Assembly: GCA_023399215.1 (NCBI GenBank)
Contig: JAEWQJ010000033.1
Coordinates: 124,001 to 188,000 of the forward strand
DNA length: 64,000 bases
Source: Methanobacteriota archaeon
GTDB lineage: Archaea > Halobacteriota > Methanosarcinia > Methanosarcinales > Methanosarcinaceae
Direction: 5' to 3'
A model generated the notes under the pieces. That model ran no database searches. It saw nothing but the letters and a program-made list of their open reading frames with translations, and was not told where the DNA came from. The translations under genes were made by a program, and so were the position numbers. Positions 26,722-36,262 of this stretch are shown piece after piece. Every line of letters begins with the position of its first letter. Position 1 is the stretch's first letter.

Positions 26722-27663
26722 ATGCTAAAAACACGCTTGAGGGATTTTCTTGTCACGAAAGATAACTGGCTTTTTGCGGTTTCCGACTATTTCCGTAGCG
26801 ATGGAATCCGCGCCACACTCCGCTATGTGCCCGATGAGAACGGGGAAAGGGAGTTAAACGGAATACGATATAAAAAATATGATTTTGGTCCGGCTTTTGA
26901 GTTCATGAGGAAGCACAGGCCTGAATGGGTGCAGGATGTTCATGTAGTACCTGAATCTGAGGTAAAACAGGTGCTTCACCCCTCAGATGCGATTCCCAGA
27001 CTTGTAAACTCTGACAGTCGCGTCAGAGCAATCGTAAAAGCCCTTGACCTGGCAGGCATTCCCAGGACAAGCATGGGAGTTACTGGCTCGATGCTCGCAG
27101 GCCTCCAGAATGAAAATTCGGATATTGACTTTGTCGTGTACGGCCCTGTATGGTTCAGGGCAAGGGATGCAATAACTGCTGCAAAACAGCAGGAAGGGCC
27201 CATTGAAGAAATTGATGAGGAGATGTGGCAGAGAATCTACAGAAAGAGAATTCCTGAGATTTCATTTGACGAGTTCATGCTGCACGAATCGAGAAAAGGT
27301 AACCGGGGCATGGTCGAAGGCACTTATTTTGATCTCCTTTTCGTAAAGGAATGGGACCAGATAAAAGAACCTCTTCTGCGCGGGAAGGATACTGTCAAAA
27401 TGAAAATCGAAGCCAGAGTTACAAATGCTGACTTTGCTTTTGACAGCCCTGCGTATTACAAGGTCGAACACGATGAGATCGACCACGTACTTTCATATAC
27501 CCACACCTATGCAGGCCAGGCGCTTCCAGGAGAGGTAATAGAAGCTTGCGGCATTGTTGAAGAAGTCGGAGACATCAAGCGGCTTGTGGTGGGCACTTCA
27601 AGGGAGCCAAAAGGGGAATGGATAAAGTCCCTTACCTGGCTTGAGAAGTGCGGATATATCTAA
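26722..27663 (+). CDS. predicted nucleotidyltransferase, Pol-beta-like
   Basis: 313 residues. The core motif GSMLAGLQNENSDIDFVVYG matches GSx(n)SDID of the Pol-beta nucleotidyltransferase superfamily; both metal-binding aspartates are present. An archaeal family of predicted nucleotidyltransferases (COG2413-like) has this length and N-terminal extension. It may add a nucleotide to RNA or protein; no biochemical role is known to me. The start ATG 26722 follows GGGATGATGG at short distance. A condensation-domain-like protein starts 20 bases after its stop, so the two are probably co-transcribed. The C-terminal 80 residues are beta-rich. Confidence 0.75.
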   Translation: MLKTRLRDFLVTKDNWLFAVSDYFRSDGIRATLRYVPDENGERELNGIRYKKYDFGPAFEFMRKHRPEWVQDVHVVPESEVKQVLHPSDAIPRLVNSDSRVRAIVKALDLAGIPRTSMGVTGSMLAGLQNENSDIDFVVYGPVWFRARDAITAAKQQEGPIEEIDEEMWQRIYRKRIPEISFDEFMLHESRKGNRGMVEGTYFDLLFVKEWDQIKEPLLRGKDTVKMKIEARVTNADFAFDSPAYYKVEHDEIDHVLSYTHTYAGQALPGEVIEACGIVEEVGDIKRLVVGTSREPKGEWIKSLTWLEKCGYI

Positions 27664-27682
27664 AAGAGGTCTATTTGTGGGG

Positions 27683-28996
27683 ATGAAGTCTCAAAAAATT
27701 TCCAGAACAATGCCTGCCACCTTACAGGACCAATTCAATTATGTGGCTCGCTATGGGATTTCAAATTATACACTTCAAGCTGTGATACGTTTCGGAAATA
27801 GGCTGGATGAGGTAAAATTGGCTCGAGCCGTAAGATTGTCCACTGACGCCGAGCCTGTACTGGGCTGCCTGTTCGTCGAAAGGGACGACAGGCCCTTCTG
27901 GCAACGCCTCGCTGATCCCGAAAGGATTTCATGGTGCAGGCTGGAAGAAACGCAGGACAGAGAAGAATCAATTATGAAATTCCTGCTGGAGCCTTTAAGC
28001 ATGGACCATGACCCACAGGTGCTGGCACTGCTGGTGCGATGTGGTCAGGAAGATACTCTATGTATCAAACTCAATCATGCCTGCTGCGATGGTCGGAGTG
28101 CCAAAGAATACCTTAAACTACTGGCTGGCATATATACTCAGCTTTGTATAGATTCTTCTTTTGAACCTGAACCGAACGTACAAGGAAAAAGAGACCAGAG
28201 TGCTGTACTTGAGGCCCTTGGAATAACTGACCTCAAGTCTGCTTTCACTTCTGAAAGTGAAGAATTAGAGCCTACATGGGCTTTTCCCTGGAAACAATCT
28301 GTAGAGCCAGAATCGATACGGTTCTCTATAAGCAGAATCTACCAACGAGATTTTCAAAGTATTTCGGCCTATGCAAAGACCCACGGGGCAACAATAAATG
28401 ATATTATCCTGACAGCTTTCTTCCGGGCGTTATTTAACATGATAAAACCTGGATCTGATTCTCCTATGGAAATACAGTTTACAGTGGATTTACGCCGTTA
28501 TTTGCCGGAAGGAGAAAATATAGCTATTTCTAATTTATCTGGAATAGAAAGTTTGAGGCTGCCTGAAATCAAGTGTGAACCTTTTGTTGCCACTCTGGAA
28601 AGAGTTGTATCCATCATGAAAAGCATTAAAACTAGCTTTCCAGGAATAGAAAGTGCTCTTGCCTGTGAATTAATGTCCGGTATGGGTTTTCGGGAAGTTC
28701 TCAGGATGAACAAAAAAGAATGGGAAAGATATCTAACAAGTGGAAGGTCTTCTCCGATGCTCACTAATTTAGGAGTTATCAGTTCTTACCCTCTTCTTTT
28801 TGGAGAAACAGTTATCAAAGACGCTTACTTGGTAACTCCGGCCTTCCATGCCCCTGCTTTTATGCTTGGGATTTCAACCTACCAGGAAACACTTACTCTT
28901 ACAGCAGGTTATTATGAACCTACTATACGGAAAGAGAATGTAGATTGTTTGCTTAACCTGGTTGCTGGTGAGCTGCTTTCCTGCCATGACTCTTGA
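27683..28996 (+). CDS. condensation-domain / acyltransferase-like protein
   Basis: About 437 residues. LNHACCDGRSAKEYL holds the HxxxDG catalytic motif of the chloramphenicol-acetyltransferase/condensation superfamily, and DLRRYLPEGENI resembles the second conserved DFG-like site. This superfamily contains NRPS condensation domains, alcohol acetyltransferases and wax-ester synthases. It is a free-standing protein without NRPS neighbours, so it probably acylates a small molecule or lipid. I start at ATG 27683, 20 bases after the nucleotidyltransferase stop; a longer frame from 27641 would overlap it. Operon with the preceding gene is likely. Confidence 0.75.
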   Translation: MKSQKISRTMPATLQDQFNYVARYGISNYTLQAVIRFGNRLDEVKLARAVRLSTDAEPVLGCLFVERDDRPFWQRLADPERISWCRLEETQDREESIMKFLLEPLSMDHDPQVLALLVRCGQEDTLCIKLNHACCDGRSAKEYLKLLAGIYTQLCIDSSFEPEPNVQGKRDQSAVLEALGITDLKSAFTSESEELEPTWAFPWKQSVEPESIRFSISRIYQRDFQSISAYAKTHGATINDIILTAFFRALFNMIKPGSDSPMEIQFTVDLRRYLPEGENIAISNLSGIESLRLPEIKCEPFVATLERVVSIMKSIKTSFPGIESALACELMSGMGFREVLRMNKKEWERYLTSGRSSPMLTNLGVISSYPLLFGETVIKDAYLVTPAFHAPAFMLGISTYQETLTLTAGYYEPTIRKENVDCLLNLVAGELLSCHDS

Positions 28997-29084
28997 AAGT
29001 ATGGCTGCCTTTGCCTTTATTACTTTCCTGACCTCTTACTTTCCTACTTATTTCTTTTATTTTTGTTCCGTCCTGTTTTGAGAA

Positions 29085-30620
29085 TTACCTTTGCTTCCTC
29101 TTACTCAAGATCACATACGAAGTCAGAAATCCGATAACAGTCAAGAAAACACCAGGAGTCGGAGCATCTGTCTTTTCTTTATCAAGCTCTAAGTTTATAT
29201 TTGTTATATTTTCTTGTTTTTTTCCTTCAGGCAGATCACTTTTATTATTAACCTTATTTTCTTCATTTTTAGTTTGAAGGAATTCAATAGACTTGGTATT
29301 TATTTTCATACTTGAGATCGCAAAGGGAGAAAAGCCTGGAGTTTCTGTGGTAAAGTAGAAGTAAACTTCATCTTCTCTACTGAAGGTTGTGGGCAGCGAG
29401 TTCCATACCCCTTCACTGTAGCGATACAGGGCTACATTATCTTTGCTGCCTCCCTGTTCGGTAATCCAGGCCTTGCTTACTCTGAAATTTATGTTGGCAT
29501 TTTCAAAATTTTCCGGACTTGAAAAGCCACTATTCCCAATCCATAGATTTACATTCCTGTAGACAGTTCCTGGTGCAGGTTCCTTAACAATTGAGGATGT
29601 GTTTTTTAGTATTTCTACAATAGCAGTTGTTTTTCCGAAATTCTTTTTCGGATCGAACTCCAAGGTGACGATTTCATTTGCTTCACCTTTAAAAGTGAAA
29701 CATGTGTGAATGCCTTTGAAAACCTGCTCATTAGAAATTTCCTTCAGATTGATATTCCCGGCTGATTCAGGAGAGCCTACACCTCCCCCGCCTCCTCCAC
29801 TATTTCCTCCACTATTTCCTCCGCTACTTCCTCCGCTACTTTCTTCATTTCCCACATTTCCCCCAGAACTTGACGATTTTTCGGTCACAGTTATATATCC
29901 TGCTTTTGCCCGGGTACTATTTCCATACGTACTATTAGTCGCCTTTAATATAACAGTGTAGACTCCAGGACTCTCATATGTGTAAACCGGATTCCTTTCG
30001 TTTGAGTCAATGTTCCCGTTTCCATCAAAGTCCCACTCCCAGGAATCAGGATTGAAGGTAGATAAATCAGTGAACTGGACAATCAGAGGGGCAGGTCCAA
30101 GGAGAGGAGTTGCGGAAAAGTTGGCTTCAGACGGAGAAGTAACTACTATTTCTGAAAATCCTTCCACTGGGGTAACAGGAACAGAATAAGCATAAATCCT
30201 GCCAGAAAGTGTAAAGTTTTCAGGCTTGAAATTCGAAGGCACGGTCACATTATATACAACTGTCTTTTCTTCCCCTGCTGAAAGGTTCTCAACCCAGATC
30301 CATTCTAGAGTGGATGCTTTGAATGTGCTGGTTTCCTGGAACACAGCCCCATTATTTTCCCACTGGCTTACCTGCCACCCTTCAGGGAGATTCTCATCGA
30401 GCGTCAGAGCTTCAATATCCTGATCCGTAATTATATGTACGGTTACCACAAAACTTTCGCCTGGATTAACCGTTCCAGCAGAAATCTCCCTGTTTGCTTC
30501 TATCCCTGCGGCTGAGGCAGGGAGGATTGTCCAGGCAAATAGAATAATCAAAACGAAGCCTGAAATAAGGCCTGAGAGTTGAATCCGGCTTTTATTCCTG
30601 AAGGCTTTGATGAGATTCAT
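29085..30620 (-). CDS. surface protein: NEW3-like, PKD, PGF-pre-PGF
   Basis: 511 residues. Signal peptide 1-38; a beta-domain resembling NEW3/DUF11 repeats (40-165); one PKD domain (about 170-250, SWEWDFDGNG); a Gly/Ser hinge; a PGF-pre-PGF domain (about 300-430, FETTETPGFSPFAIS-like end: TETPGFSPFAISSM); a polar stretch; and a final hydrophobic segment PTPGVFLTVIGFLTSYVILS with a basic tail. The tail is a divergent form of PGF-CTERM, with GVF for PGF, so it may be processed by archaeosortase or serve as a plain anchor. AAGGATCC precedes ATG 30620. Likely an S-layer-associated or adhesion protein. Confidence 0.82.
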   Translation of the reverse strand: MNLIKAFRNKSRIQLSGLISGFVLIILFAWTILPASAAGIEANREISAGTVNPGESFVVTVHIITDQDIEALTLDENLPEGWQVSQWENNGAVFQETSTFKASTLEWIWVENLSAGEEKTVVYNVTVPSNFKPENFTLSGRIYAYSVPVTPVEGFSEIVVTSPSEANFSATPLLGPAPLIVQFTDLSTFNPDSWEWDFDGNGNIDSNERNPVYTYESPGVYTVILKATNSTYGNSTRAKAGYITVTEKSSSSGGNVGNEESSGGSSGGNSGGNSGGGGGGVGSPESAGNINLKEISNEQVFKGIHTCFTFKGEANEIVTLEFDPKKNFGKTTAIVEILKNTSSIVKEPAPGTVYRNVNLWIGNSGFSSPENFENANINFRVSKAWITEQGGSKDNVALYRYSEGVWNSLPTTFSREDEVYFYFTTETPGFSPFAISSMKINTKSIEFLQTKNEENKVNNKSDLPEGKKQENITNINLELDKEKTDAPTPGVFLTVIGFLTSYVILSKRKQR

Positions 30621-30682
30621 AAGAATGGATCCTTAATTCTTTTACATATTTTTCGGTTACCCACTTTTCTACTATCTGATTC

Positions 30683-30762
30683 GTTTTTGAGCTTGTTTTT
30701 TGAACTTGTTTTTGGGCTTGTTTCTTTTTTGGGCTTGTTTCTTTTTTGAGCTTGTTTCTTTT
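30683..30762. repeat. tandem T-rich repeat
   Basis: Four to five units of 16-18 bases with the core GCTTGTTTCTTTTTT (G/T variants). C and A are nearly absent on the plus strand. It lies 60-140 bases upstream of the PGF-pre-PGF gene start. Confidence 0.7.
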
Positions 30763-31068
30763 CCGATATCTCTTCTAGCTCATTTCCTATTATGTACGTC
30801 TTTTTCAGATTATTTCAAATATCAATTAACCCCAAACTTAATAAAATTATTAACTATGTAGTTATGTATATTATTTATAACTGTCCTCTGTCCTGTTGTT
30901 CTAAAGATAAAAAATAGAATTATTACAGTATGTAGCCTTTGAAAAATGATAAATCGGGTAGATGATATGATAGGAAGCTATTCAAAATCATGAAGCCATA
31001 TTTAAAGCATTATAAAAAGCTATATTAAAGACCGGATAGATAACTTCGAACATAACTGCAGCTAAAGC

Positions 31069-31080
31069 TAAATATAAATA
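31069..31080 (+). promoter_or_regulatory. TATA box, probable leaderless transcript
   Basis: TAAATATAAATA ends 23 bases before the ATG at 31104. Archaeal transcription starts about 25 bases after the box, so the mRNA would begin at or a few bases before the start codon. No ribosome site is present, consistent with this. Confidence 0.5.
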
Positions 31081-31103
31081 AGAAAGTTACCTACATCTCT
31101 TTC

Positions 31104-32636
31104 ATGAAAATAAGAAAAAGTTACATCTGGCTTATTCTGGCATCCTGCTTGATTTTAACCGCATCTGCAGCTTTCGTGTATCCTGATTTTACCTTCCGTC
31201 CCAGTTTTACGGAAAATACAGCTCAAGCAACTCAAGCAGATAGGTCTGAAACTGCAGTTAACGGAATAGAATCCAGTTCAAGCATAGTTACCAGAGTACA
31301 GGCTTCAAACCCACTGGAGATTCTCACAGCAGGGGCTCAGGCAATTGATTCTGGTACTGAAGTTACTGTTTACAATAATAACCTTGCCCTCGTAAAAGAA
31401 AAAAGGGAACTCGATCTTGATTCAGGAGTGAGCAGGGTTGAATATAAGGATGTTGCTGCTCTTATTGATCCGACATCAGTAATGTTTGAGGATACGAAAA
31501 ATAAGAATACTGTCGTACTGGAGCAGAATTATGAATATGATCTCATGAGCAGCCAGGAGCTTCTGGGAAAATTCCTTGATAAGGAAATTACTGTAACCGA
31601 AAAAGAAGGAGGCACATACACAGGGGTTCTCATGAGCTATGATGACAATAAAGGACTGGTGCTCAGGTTAAGTGACGGGAAAGTTGTAACCCTTTCCGAA
31701 ATCTCGAAAGTGGAGTTTCCTGACTCCGCCGGGCTGCTCACAAAACCCACCCTTATCTGGCAGGTCTACTCACCTACCGCAGGCAAGAGGGATGTCCTCA
31801 CTTCCTATCTTACAAATGGGATGAGCTGGAAAGCAAACTATATCGTAAAGACCAGTGCGGATGATAAGAAAGCTGATATCCAGGGTTGGGTTACTGTTAA
31901 TAATGAAGCAGGAACAACCTATGAAAATGCCAAACTGAAACTGGTTGCAGGGAAAGTTAACCGCGTAACTGTACCACAGGAAAGACCTGTGGGAAATACA
32001 GTTGCAGAAGCAGGAGTAGCATATGAAGAAGCCGTGGGGGGTTTCGTTGAGGAATCCTTCTTTGAGTATCACCTATATACACTTCAAAGGCCAGCTACCC
32101 TCAGGAATAATCAGGTAAAACAACTTTCCCTCCTCTCTGTCAATTCCGTGCCTGTAGAAAAAGAACTGGTTTTTGACGTCTCAAAAAGCAGTGATGTCCA
32201 GGTCGCCCTTAGCTTAAACAATTCAAAAGAAAAAGGCCTTGGAATGCCTCTTCCTGCCGGGGTTCTAAGGGTATACAAAACTGATTCAGAAGGTCAGCTT
32301 CAGTTCCTCGGGGAAGACAGTATAAAGCATACCCCAAAAGATGAAGAGATAAAGGTTGTTGTCGGAAACGCTTTCGATGTAACAGGCAAAAGAACTCAAA
32401 CAAATTACGATAAAATCAGCTCGCATGTCTGGAAAGAAAGTTACGAAACCGAAATCAAAAACCACAAATCCGAGTCCCAGAAAGTAAAAATTGTGGAAAA
32501 CTTCTACGGCGACTGGGAAATTACAACCACCTCTGACCCATACGAGAAAAAAGATGCCTATACCGCTGAATGGGAAATAACCGTGCCCGCAGACGGCTCA
32601 AAGAAAGTTACCTACACTGTAGAACGCAGTTATTAA
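31104..32636 (+). CDS. exported DUF4139-domain protein
   Basis: 510 residues. N-terminal hydrophobic signal/anchor (IWLILASCLILTASAAFVYP), a Ser/Thr-rich region, then the DUF4139 region from about residue 90: VYNNNLALVKEKREL at its N-end, GMSWKANYIVKTS in the middle and a C-terminal beta-rich domain with WKESYETEIKNHK. DUF4139 proteins occur across bacteria and archaea as envelope proteins of unknown activity. No ribosome site precedes the ATG, and a TATA box lies just upstream (listed), so the mRNA may be leaderless. Transcribed alone; a repeat cluster with hairpins follows. Confidence 0.8.
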   Translation: MKIRKSYIWLILASCLILTASAAFVYPDFTFRPSFTENTAQATQADRSETAVNGIESSSSIVTRVQASNPLEILTAGAQAIDSGTEVTVYNNNLALVKEKRELDLDSGVSRVEYKDVAALIDPTSVMFEDTKNKNTVVLEQNYEYDLMSSQELLGKFLDKEITVTEKEGGTYTGVLMSYDDNKGLVLRLSDGKVVTLSEISKVEFPDSAGLLTKPTLIWQVYSPTAGKRDVLTSYLTNGMSWKANYIVKTSADDKKADIQGWVTVNNEAGTTYENAKLKLVAGKVNRVTVPQERPVGNTVAEAGVAYEEAVGGFVEESFFEYHLYTLQRPATLRNNQVKQLSLLSVNSVPVEKELVFDVSKSSDVQVALSLNNSKEKGLGMPLPAGVLRVYKTDSEGQLQFLGEDSIKHTPKDEEIKVVVGNAFDVTGKRTQTNYDKISSHVWKESYETEIKNHKSESQKVKIVENFYGDWEITTTSDPYEKKDAYTAEWEITVPADGSKKVTYTVERSY

Positions 32637-32769
32637 TCCAAATATCGCAGCAAATTGTCAAAAGTGGACTTTAAAACGCCGAAACCCACAGAAAATCCAA
32701 TATAGAACTTATGGCTACGGAAAAAAGAAAAAACAACAACTTTACAAATAATTTTATTTTTTCAGCCTG

Positions 32770-33075
32770 TTTGAGCACAACCGTTGAGCCGGTTGATCAC
32801 GCCGATCACGTTGTTGCTTGGTTTTTCGGTCAAGCCTTTTTTCAAAAGGGTTGTACCACAACCGTCACGCCAGTTGGTCACGCAGACCACGGTGTTGCTG
32901 GAGTTTTCGCTCAAGCCTTTTTTTAAAAGGGTTGTGCCACAACCGTTGCGCCGGTTGATCACGCCTATAGGGTTTGGGGATAAGGTCTTCAAATTCAAAC
33001 GTTTCTCGGAGTTTTCGCTCAAGCCTTTTTTCAAAAGGGTTCCGGACAAGCAGTTTTTTCAAAAGGCTTGCAGGC
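32770..33075. repeat. interspersed hairpin repeats, 3-4 units
   Basis: The motif CAAGCCTTTTTTCAAAAGGG, able to fold CCTTTT/AAAAGG, occurs at 32831, 32912 and 33020, with a partial copy near 33047. GGTTGATCACGCC-like and GGAGTTTTCGCT segments lie between. Spacings are 81, 108 and about 27 bases. Open frames on both strands here only translate the repeats. Confidence 0.75.
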
Positions 33076-33545
33076 TTCAGTATAGAAAAAGACTCTTTTT
33101 TACTATAGTTTGGGCCTGATTATCAACAAGATCGGACTCTATACTTTAAACATGTAAGGAATGTATCAGTAATGGATTTGACAGGAATGTAGTATTCCTT
33201 AGCGACCTACGATATAAAGAATGAATTTTGTCCTGAAAAATCCTATTTTTGATAAAAAATAACAGCTAGTTAGAAGGTGAAAATTTTAAATAATTTTTTA
33301 AGTTTACTAATCAAAGCAACAGCGAATAAGTATTCAACTTTTCTCCCTAAACTTCTGCTATTAACAAGAGAATCAAATACAATTCACACTCTGAGAATTT
33401 CTCAATGAATAGACTGTATCATTTATTTTATAAAAGTATTCAATGAAAATAGGTCTTTCCATAATAGTTTCTAAGTCTTCGTTTTCACATTGCAAACTTG
33501 ATTATATTTTTACAAATCGGATTAAACAATATTCAAAATACATTT
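33076..33545. other. intergenic, no gene seen
   Basis: 470 AT-rich bases between convergent units. No repeat or gene supported. Confidence 0.5.
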
Positions 33546-35129
33546 TCAAGCTGTCTTCAAATATTTTGTCTTGTCCGACTGCATATCAAAGAACATTGCA
33601 AAAAGCAACAACTGAATACCCATCAGAGTAATAAATACTCCTAACAGAGGATAGTTTGGAGAAACAGAATTTCGCATTACTTTTTGTACCAAAATCCAGA
33701 AATCAAAAAGTAGTCCACAGGGCAAAAGTATCATGCTGACAAGATAAAAAAACACTAATGGGTGGAAGCTTAAAAGTACATATTTGGTTTTAATCCTCCA
33801 GAGAAATCCTTTAAAGAGCATGGGAGCAACTTTTAAGATGTATTTGTGATACTTTATAGAGGATTTTTCATTTCCATATCGGGCAGGGATTACAACGTCA
33901 GTTACTCTCATGCCGTATGCATTGAGTTTAATTAGTATATCATTTAGGTAGCCATAATATGTGTATACGGAATCAAGATCGATTGTCTCCAGAGCTTTTC
34001 GAGATGCAGCAGCATAACCGTTTTGAGGGTCCATTAAGTCCCAGTAACCGCTTCCGATTTTAGTCAGCAGTGAAAGTAAAGAGTTTCCAATGAACCGCCA
34101 GGTGCTCATTCCTTCTCTGGCTTTTCTGGTGATAAGCCTGTTTCCTTTAGTGTAGTCAGCCTTATCTTCTATTATAGGCATTAAAAGGCGAGGCATCTGG
34201 GATGGATCCATCTGGTTGTCGCCGTCCATGACAACAACTATGTCCATTTTGTCTTTCAGAGCTATTTTATATCCGTCAACAACGGATTTTCCAGCACCCA
34301 TATTCACTTCATGTCTTAAGGAAACTATTCTGGAGTCTTTTAGACTTTTGATCACCTCAGGAGTTCGATCAGAACTACAATCATCTACTATGTAAATACG
34401 GCTTACATACTCCGGAATTCCCATTATCGTTTCGCCTAACAAAGCTTCCTCATTGTATGCAGGCACTACAACTCCAATTTTATACCTATTAAAAAGGCTG
34501 AAAGTGTGTTCTTCTTTAAGATCAAGATGCTTTGCTTTCAGATTATTATTTTCAGCAAAAGAAATAATGGCACTTGCAGAAGAAGTGTAAATATTAGAGG
34601 AACTTAGTATCTCAAAGCATTGTTTAGAAAAAGCAAAAAATCCTACCGGGCTATATTCGGTCTGCCCCTCATTCAAAAAAGAGATATTTTCCTGTAATCT
34701 GTTTGATTGGACAAAACATGTGCCAATTACCATATCGAAATCATCTTTTTGAATAGGCTCAAGCATTTTAGGAATTAATTTGGGTTCATGGCAAATACTA
34801 ATGTCCATGAACAGAAGAACATCTGAATCTAAGGCATGTTGAATACCTATTGCTAGTGGAAAGTCCGGCATTCTATGCCCAAGTTTGCGAATTACTTCTG
34901 CACCTGCAAGCTCAGCTATTTTAACAGTATTGTCCGAACTTGCATTGTCCACAACAATTACTTTATCAGCTAATTCCTTCGCCTGTAAAACCACGCTACC
35001 TATTGAAACTTCCTCGTTATAGACCGGAAGAATCACGGTTACATTTTGGGAAACCGTGTCTTTAGCGCGCAGATATTCATTTTCAGTTATACACTGCGAG
35101 CTGTTACCTATATGCAGCTCTGTACTCAA
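33546..35129 (-). CDS. tandem GT2-GT2 fusion glycosyltransferase
   Basis: 527 residues with two GT-A domains in one chain. Domain 1 (about 30-225) has VILPVYNEEVSIGS and VDNASSDNT, but at the DxD position reads LFMDISICHEP, so one acidic ligand is missing. Domain 2 (about 230-440) has VVVPAYNEEALLGE, VDDCSSDRT and VVMDGDNQMDP, a normal DxD, followed by two C-terminal membrane segments as in dolichyl-phosphate-sugar synthases. The first domain may be regulatory or bind a different substrate. It is a stand-alone gene with a long AT-rich upstream region. Single-domain relatives are common; this double form is less so. Confidence 0.85.
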   Translation of the reverse strand: MSTELHIGNSSQCITENEYLRAKDTVSQNVTVILPVYNEEVSIGSVVLQAKELADKVIVVDNASSDNTVKIAELAGAEVIRKLGHRMPDFPLAIGIQHALDSDVLLFMDISICHEPKLIPKMLEPIQKDDFDMVIGTCFVQSNRLQENISFLNEGQTEYSPVGFFAFSKQCFEILSSSNIYTSSASAIISFAENNNLKAKHLDLKEEHTFSLFNRYKIGVVVPAYNEEALLGETIMGIPEYVSRIYIVDDCSSDRTPEVIKSLKDSRIVSLRHEVNMGAGKSVVDGYKIALKDKMDIVVVMDGDNQMDPSQMPRLLMPIIEDKADYTKGNRLITRKAREGMSTWRFIGNSLLSLLTKIGSGYWDLMDPQNGYAAASRKALETIDLDSVYTYYGYLNDILIKLNAYGMRVTDVVIPARYGNEKSSIKYHKYILKVAPMLFKGFLWRIKTKYVLLSFHPLVFFYLVSMILLPCGLLFDFWILVQKVMRNSVSPNYPLLGVFITLMGIQLLLFAMFFDMQSDKTKYLKTA

Positions 35130-36141
35130 TAATTATTACCTCTCTTTATCTCTTTTTTGAAACCAATATTATAGAAATATTAGATGAAAGATTTTATAGA
35201 TGTACCTTAAAAGTCATGGAATTTCAGATATAATATAATTTAATAAAATTTAATTTAAGAAAATTTAACATAAAATAATTTAATATAAAATAATTTAATA
35301 TAAAATAATAATTAGAGATTAAATATATTAAGGATAATATACAATTTTGATACATATATTTAGAACTTAAAACCAAACAAATGCACTAATATGATACTAT
35401 ACGCTTTCATTTGGGTTTCATATATGGATCATGAATGCAATTAATTTGGCCAGATACAGTACTAAATAATTATATAAGTTATACTATTTTAATTAACGAA
35501 TATCTTTATTTAGTTAAAATTAGTATATAAAAATTTGGAATTTGTATGAAAACATATTAATAAAGATAAAAATTTAAAAATTAAATTATCTCCTATTCGA
35601 ATTTAAAGGAGAATTAAGGGAAAACTTTCAAATCAGAAAAATATGCAACAATTTTTCTATACTTGGCCTTAATTATGCTCCGTGGAAATAATGCTTTTGT
35701 TAATTCTGATACACTTTTTAGTGTTCACCTTTGTTATATGCGAGCTTGTTATCTCAAGTGAACAAAGCTTCCGAAACCAAGGCTTTCTAAGACTCCCTGA
35801 GGCAACAGTACTTTTGATCAAACCGATGTTCTGTTCTGAAAAAATAAGAGTCAAAACTGGATATAGCTCTCATTGTTTTCCGGATCTTGTCCATTCCCCT
35901 ATATGCCGTAACCCTTGCGCATGTAATCATAAATTAAAAGAGGAAGAAGATTACAACTGAATTTTAGCTTCTTGGACATAAAGGGGAAAGTCGAAAATTA
36001 TACTAAAAAATCAACCCTCATGAACTGGTTGAAAATCAGTTTATCTTTACCATAAATTTACCCTTTTTGAGCGAAGCTAAAAGGACACTGTCCTTCATAG
36101 CCGGAACTCAGGTAGCGAAACAAACCTGTCCTCCAGAGAAG
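35130..36141. other. long AT-rich intergenic region
   Basis: Over 1 kb with no supported gene. 35216-35312 is a run of near-repeats of TAATTTAATATAAAATAAT. A 92-codon frame at 35682-35960 has no family features and no ribosome site, and is not called. Confidence 0.5.
36066..36112. repeat. dispersed repeat, copy 3, diverged
   Basis: Shares TTGAGCGAAGC-AAAAGG and the outline GTCCT..GAACTC with the copies at 18343 and 23285. The central stem is degraded. Confidence 0.45.
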
Positions 36142-36217
36142 GGAATCAAGTGACAGGAATCAAGTAACAAGAATCAAGTGACAGGAATCAAGTGACAGGA
36201 ATCAAGTGACAGGAATC
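36142..36217. repeat. six 14-bp tandem units at the pheA start
   Basis: GGAATCAAGTGACA repeated six times (last copy diverged). Each unit contains AGGAATCAAGTG, that is a Shine-Dalgarno-like AGGA and a GTG eight bases later. Because 14 is not a multiple of 3, successive GTGs fall in different frames. Confidence 0.8.
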
Positions 36218-36262
36218 GAGAAGCAAAAAATATTATTACCATCGCCGCAATTAACCCCTCAG

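Larger units (their letters stand above)
30621..31103. other. divergent intergenic region with T-rich repeats
   Basis: Holds promoters of two divergent genes. At 30683-30762 a GGGCTTGTTTCTTTTTT-type unit repeats four times with variation. No gene seen. Confidence 0.55.

Noticed and set aside
32711..33119. Frames on both strands over the hairpin repeats
   Set aside because: Internal repetition in both strands mirrors the DNA repeat; no ribosome sites.
35682..35960. 92-codon plus-strand frame with a hydrophobic start and four Cys
   Set aside because: No ribosome site and no recognisable family; opposite-strand frames of similar quality overlap it.
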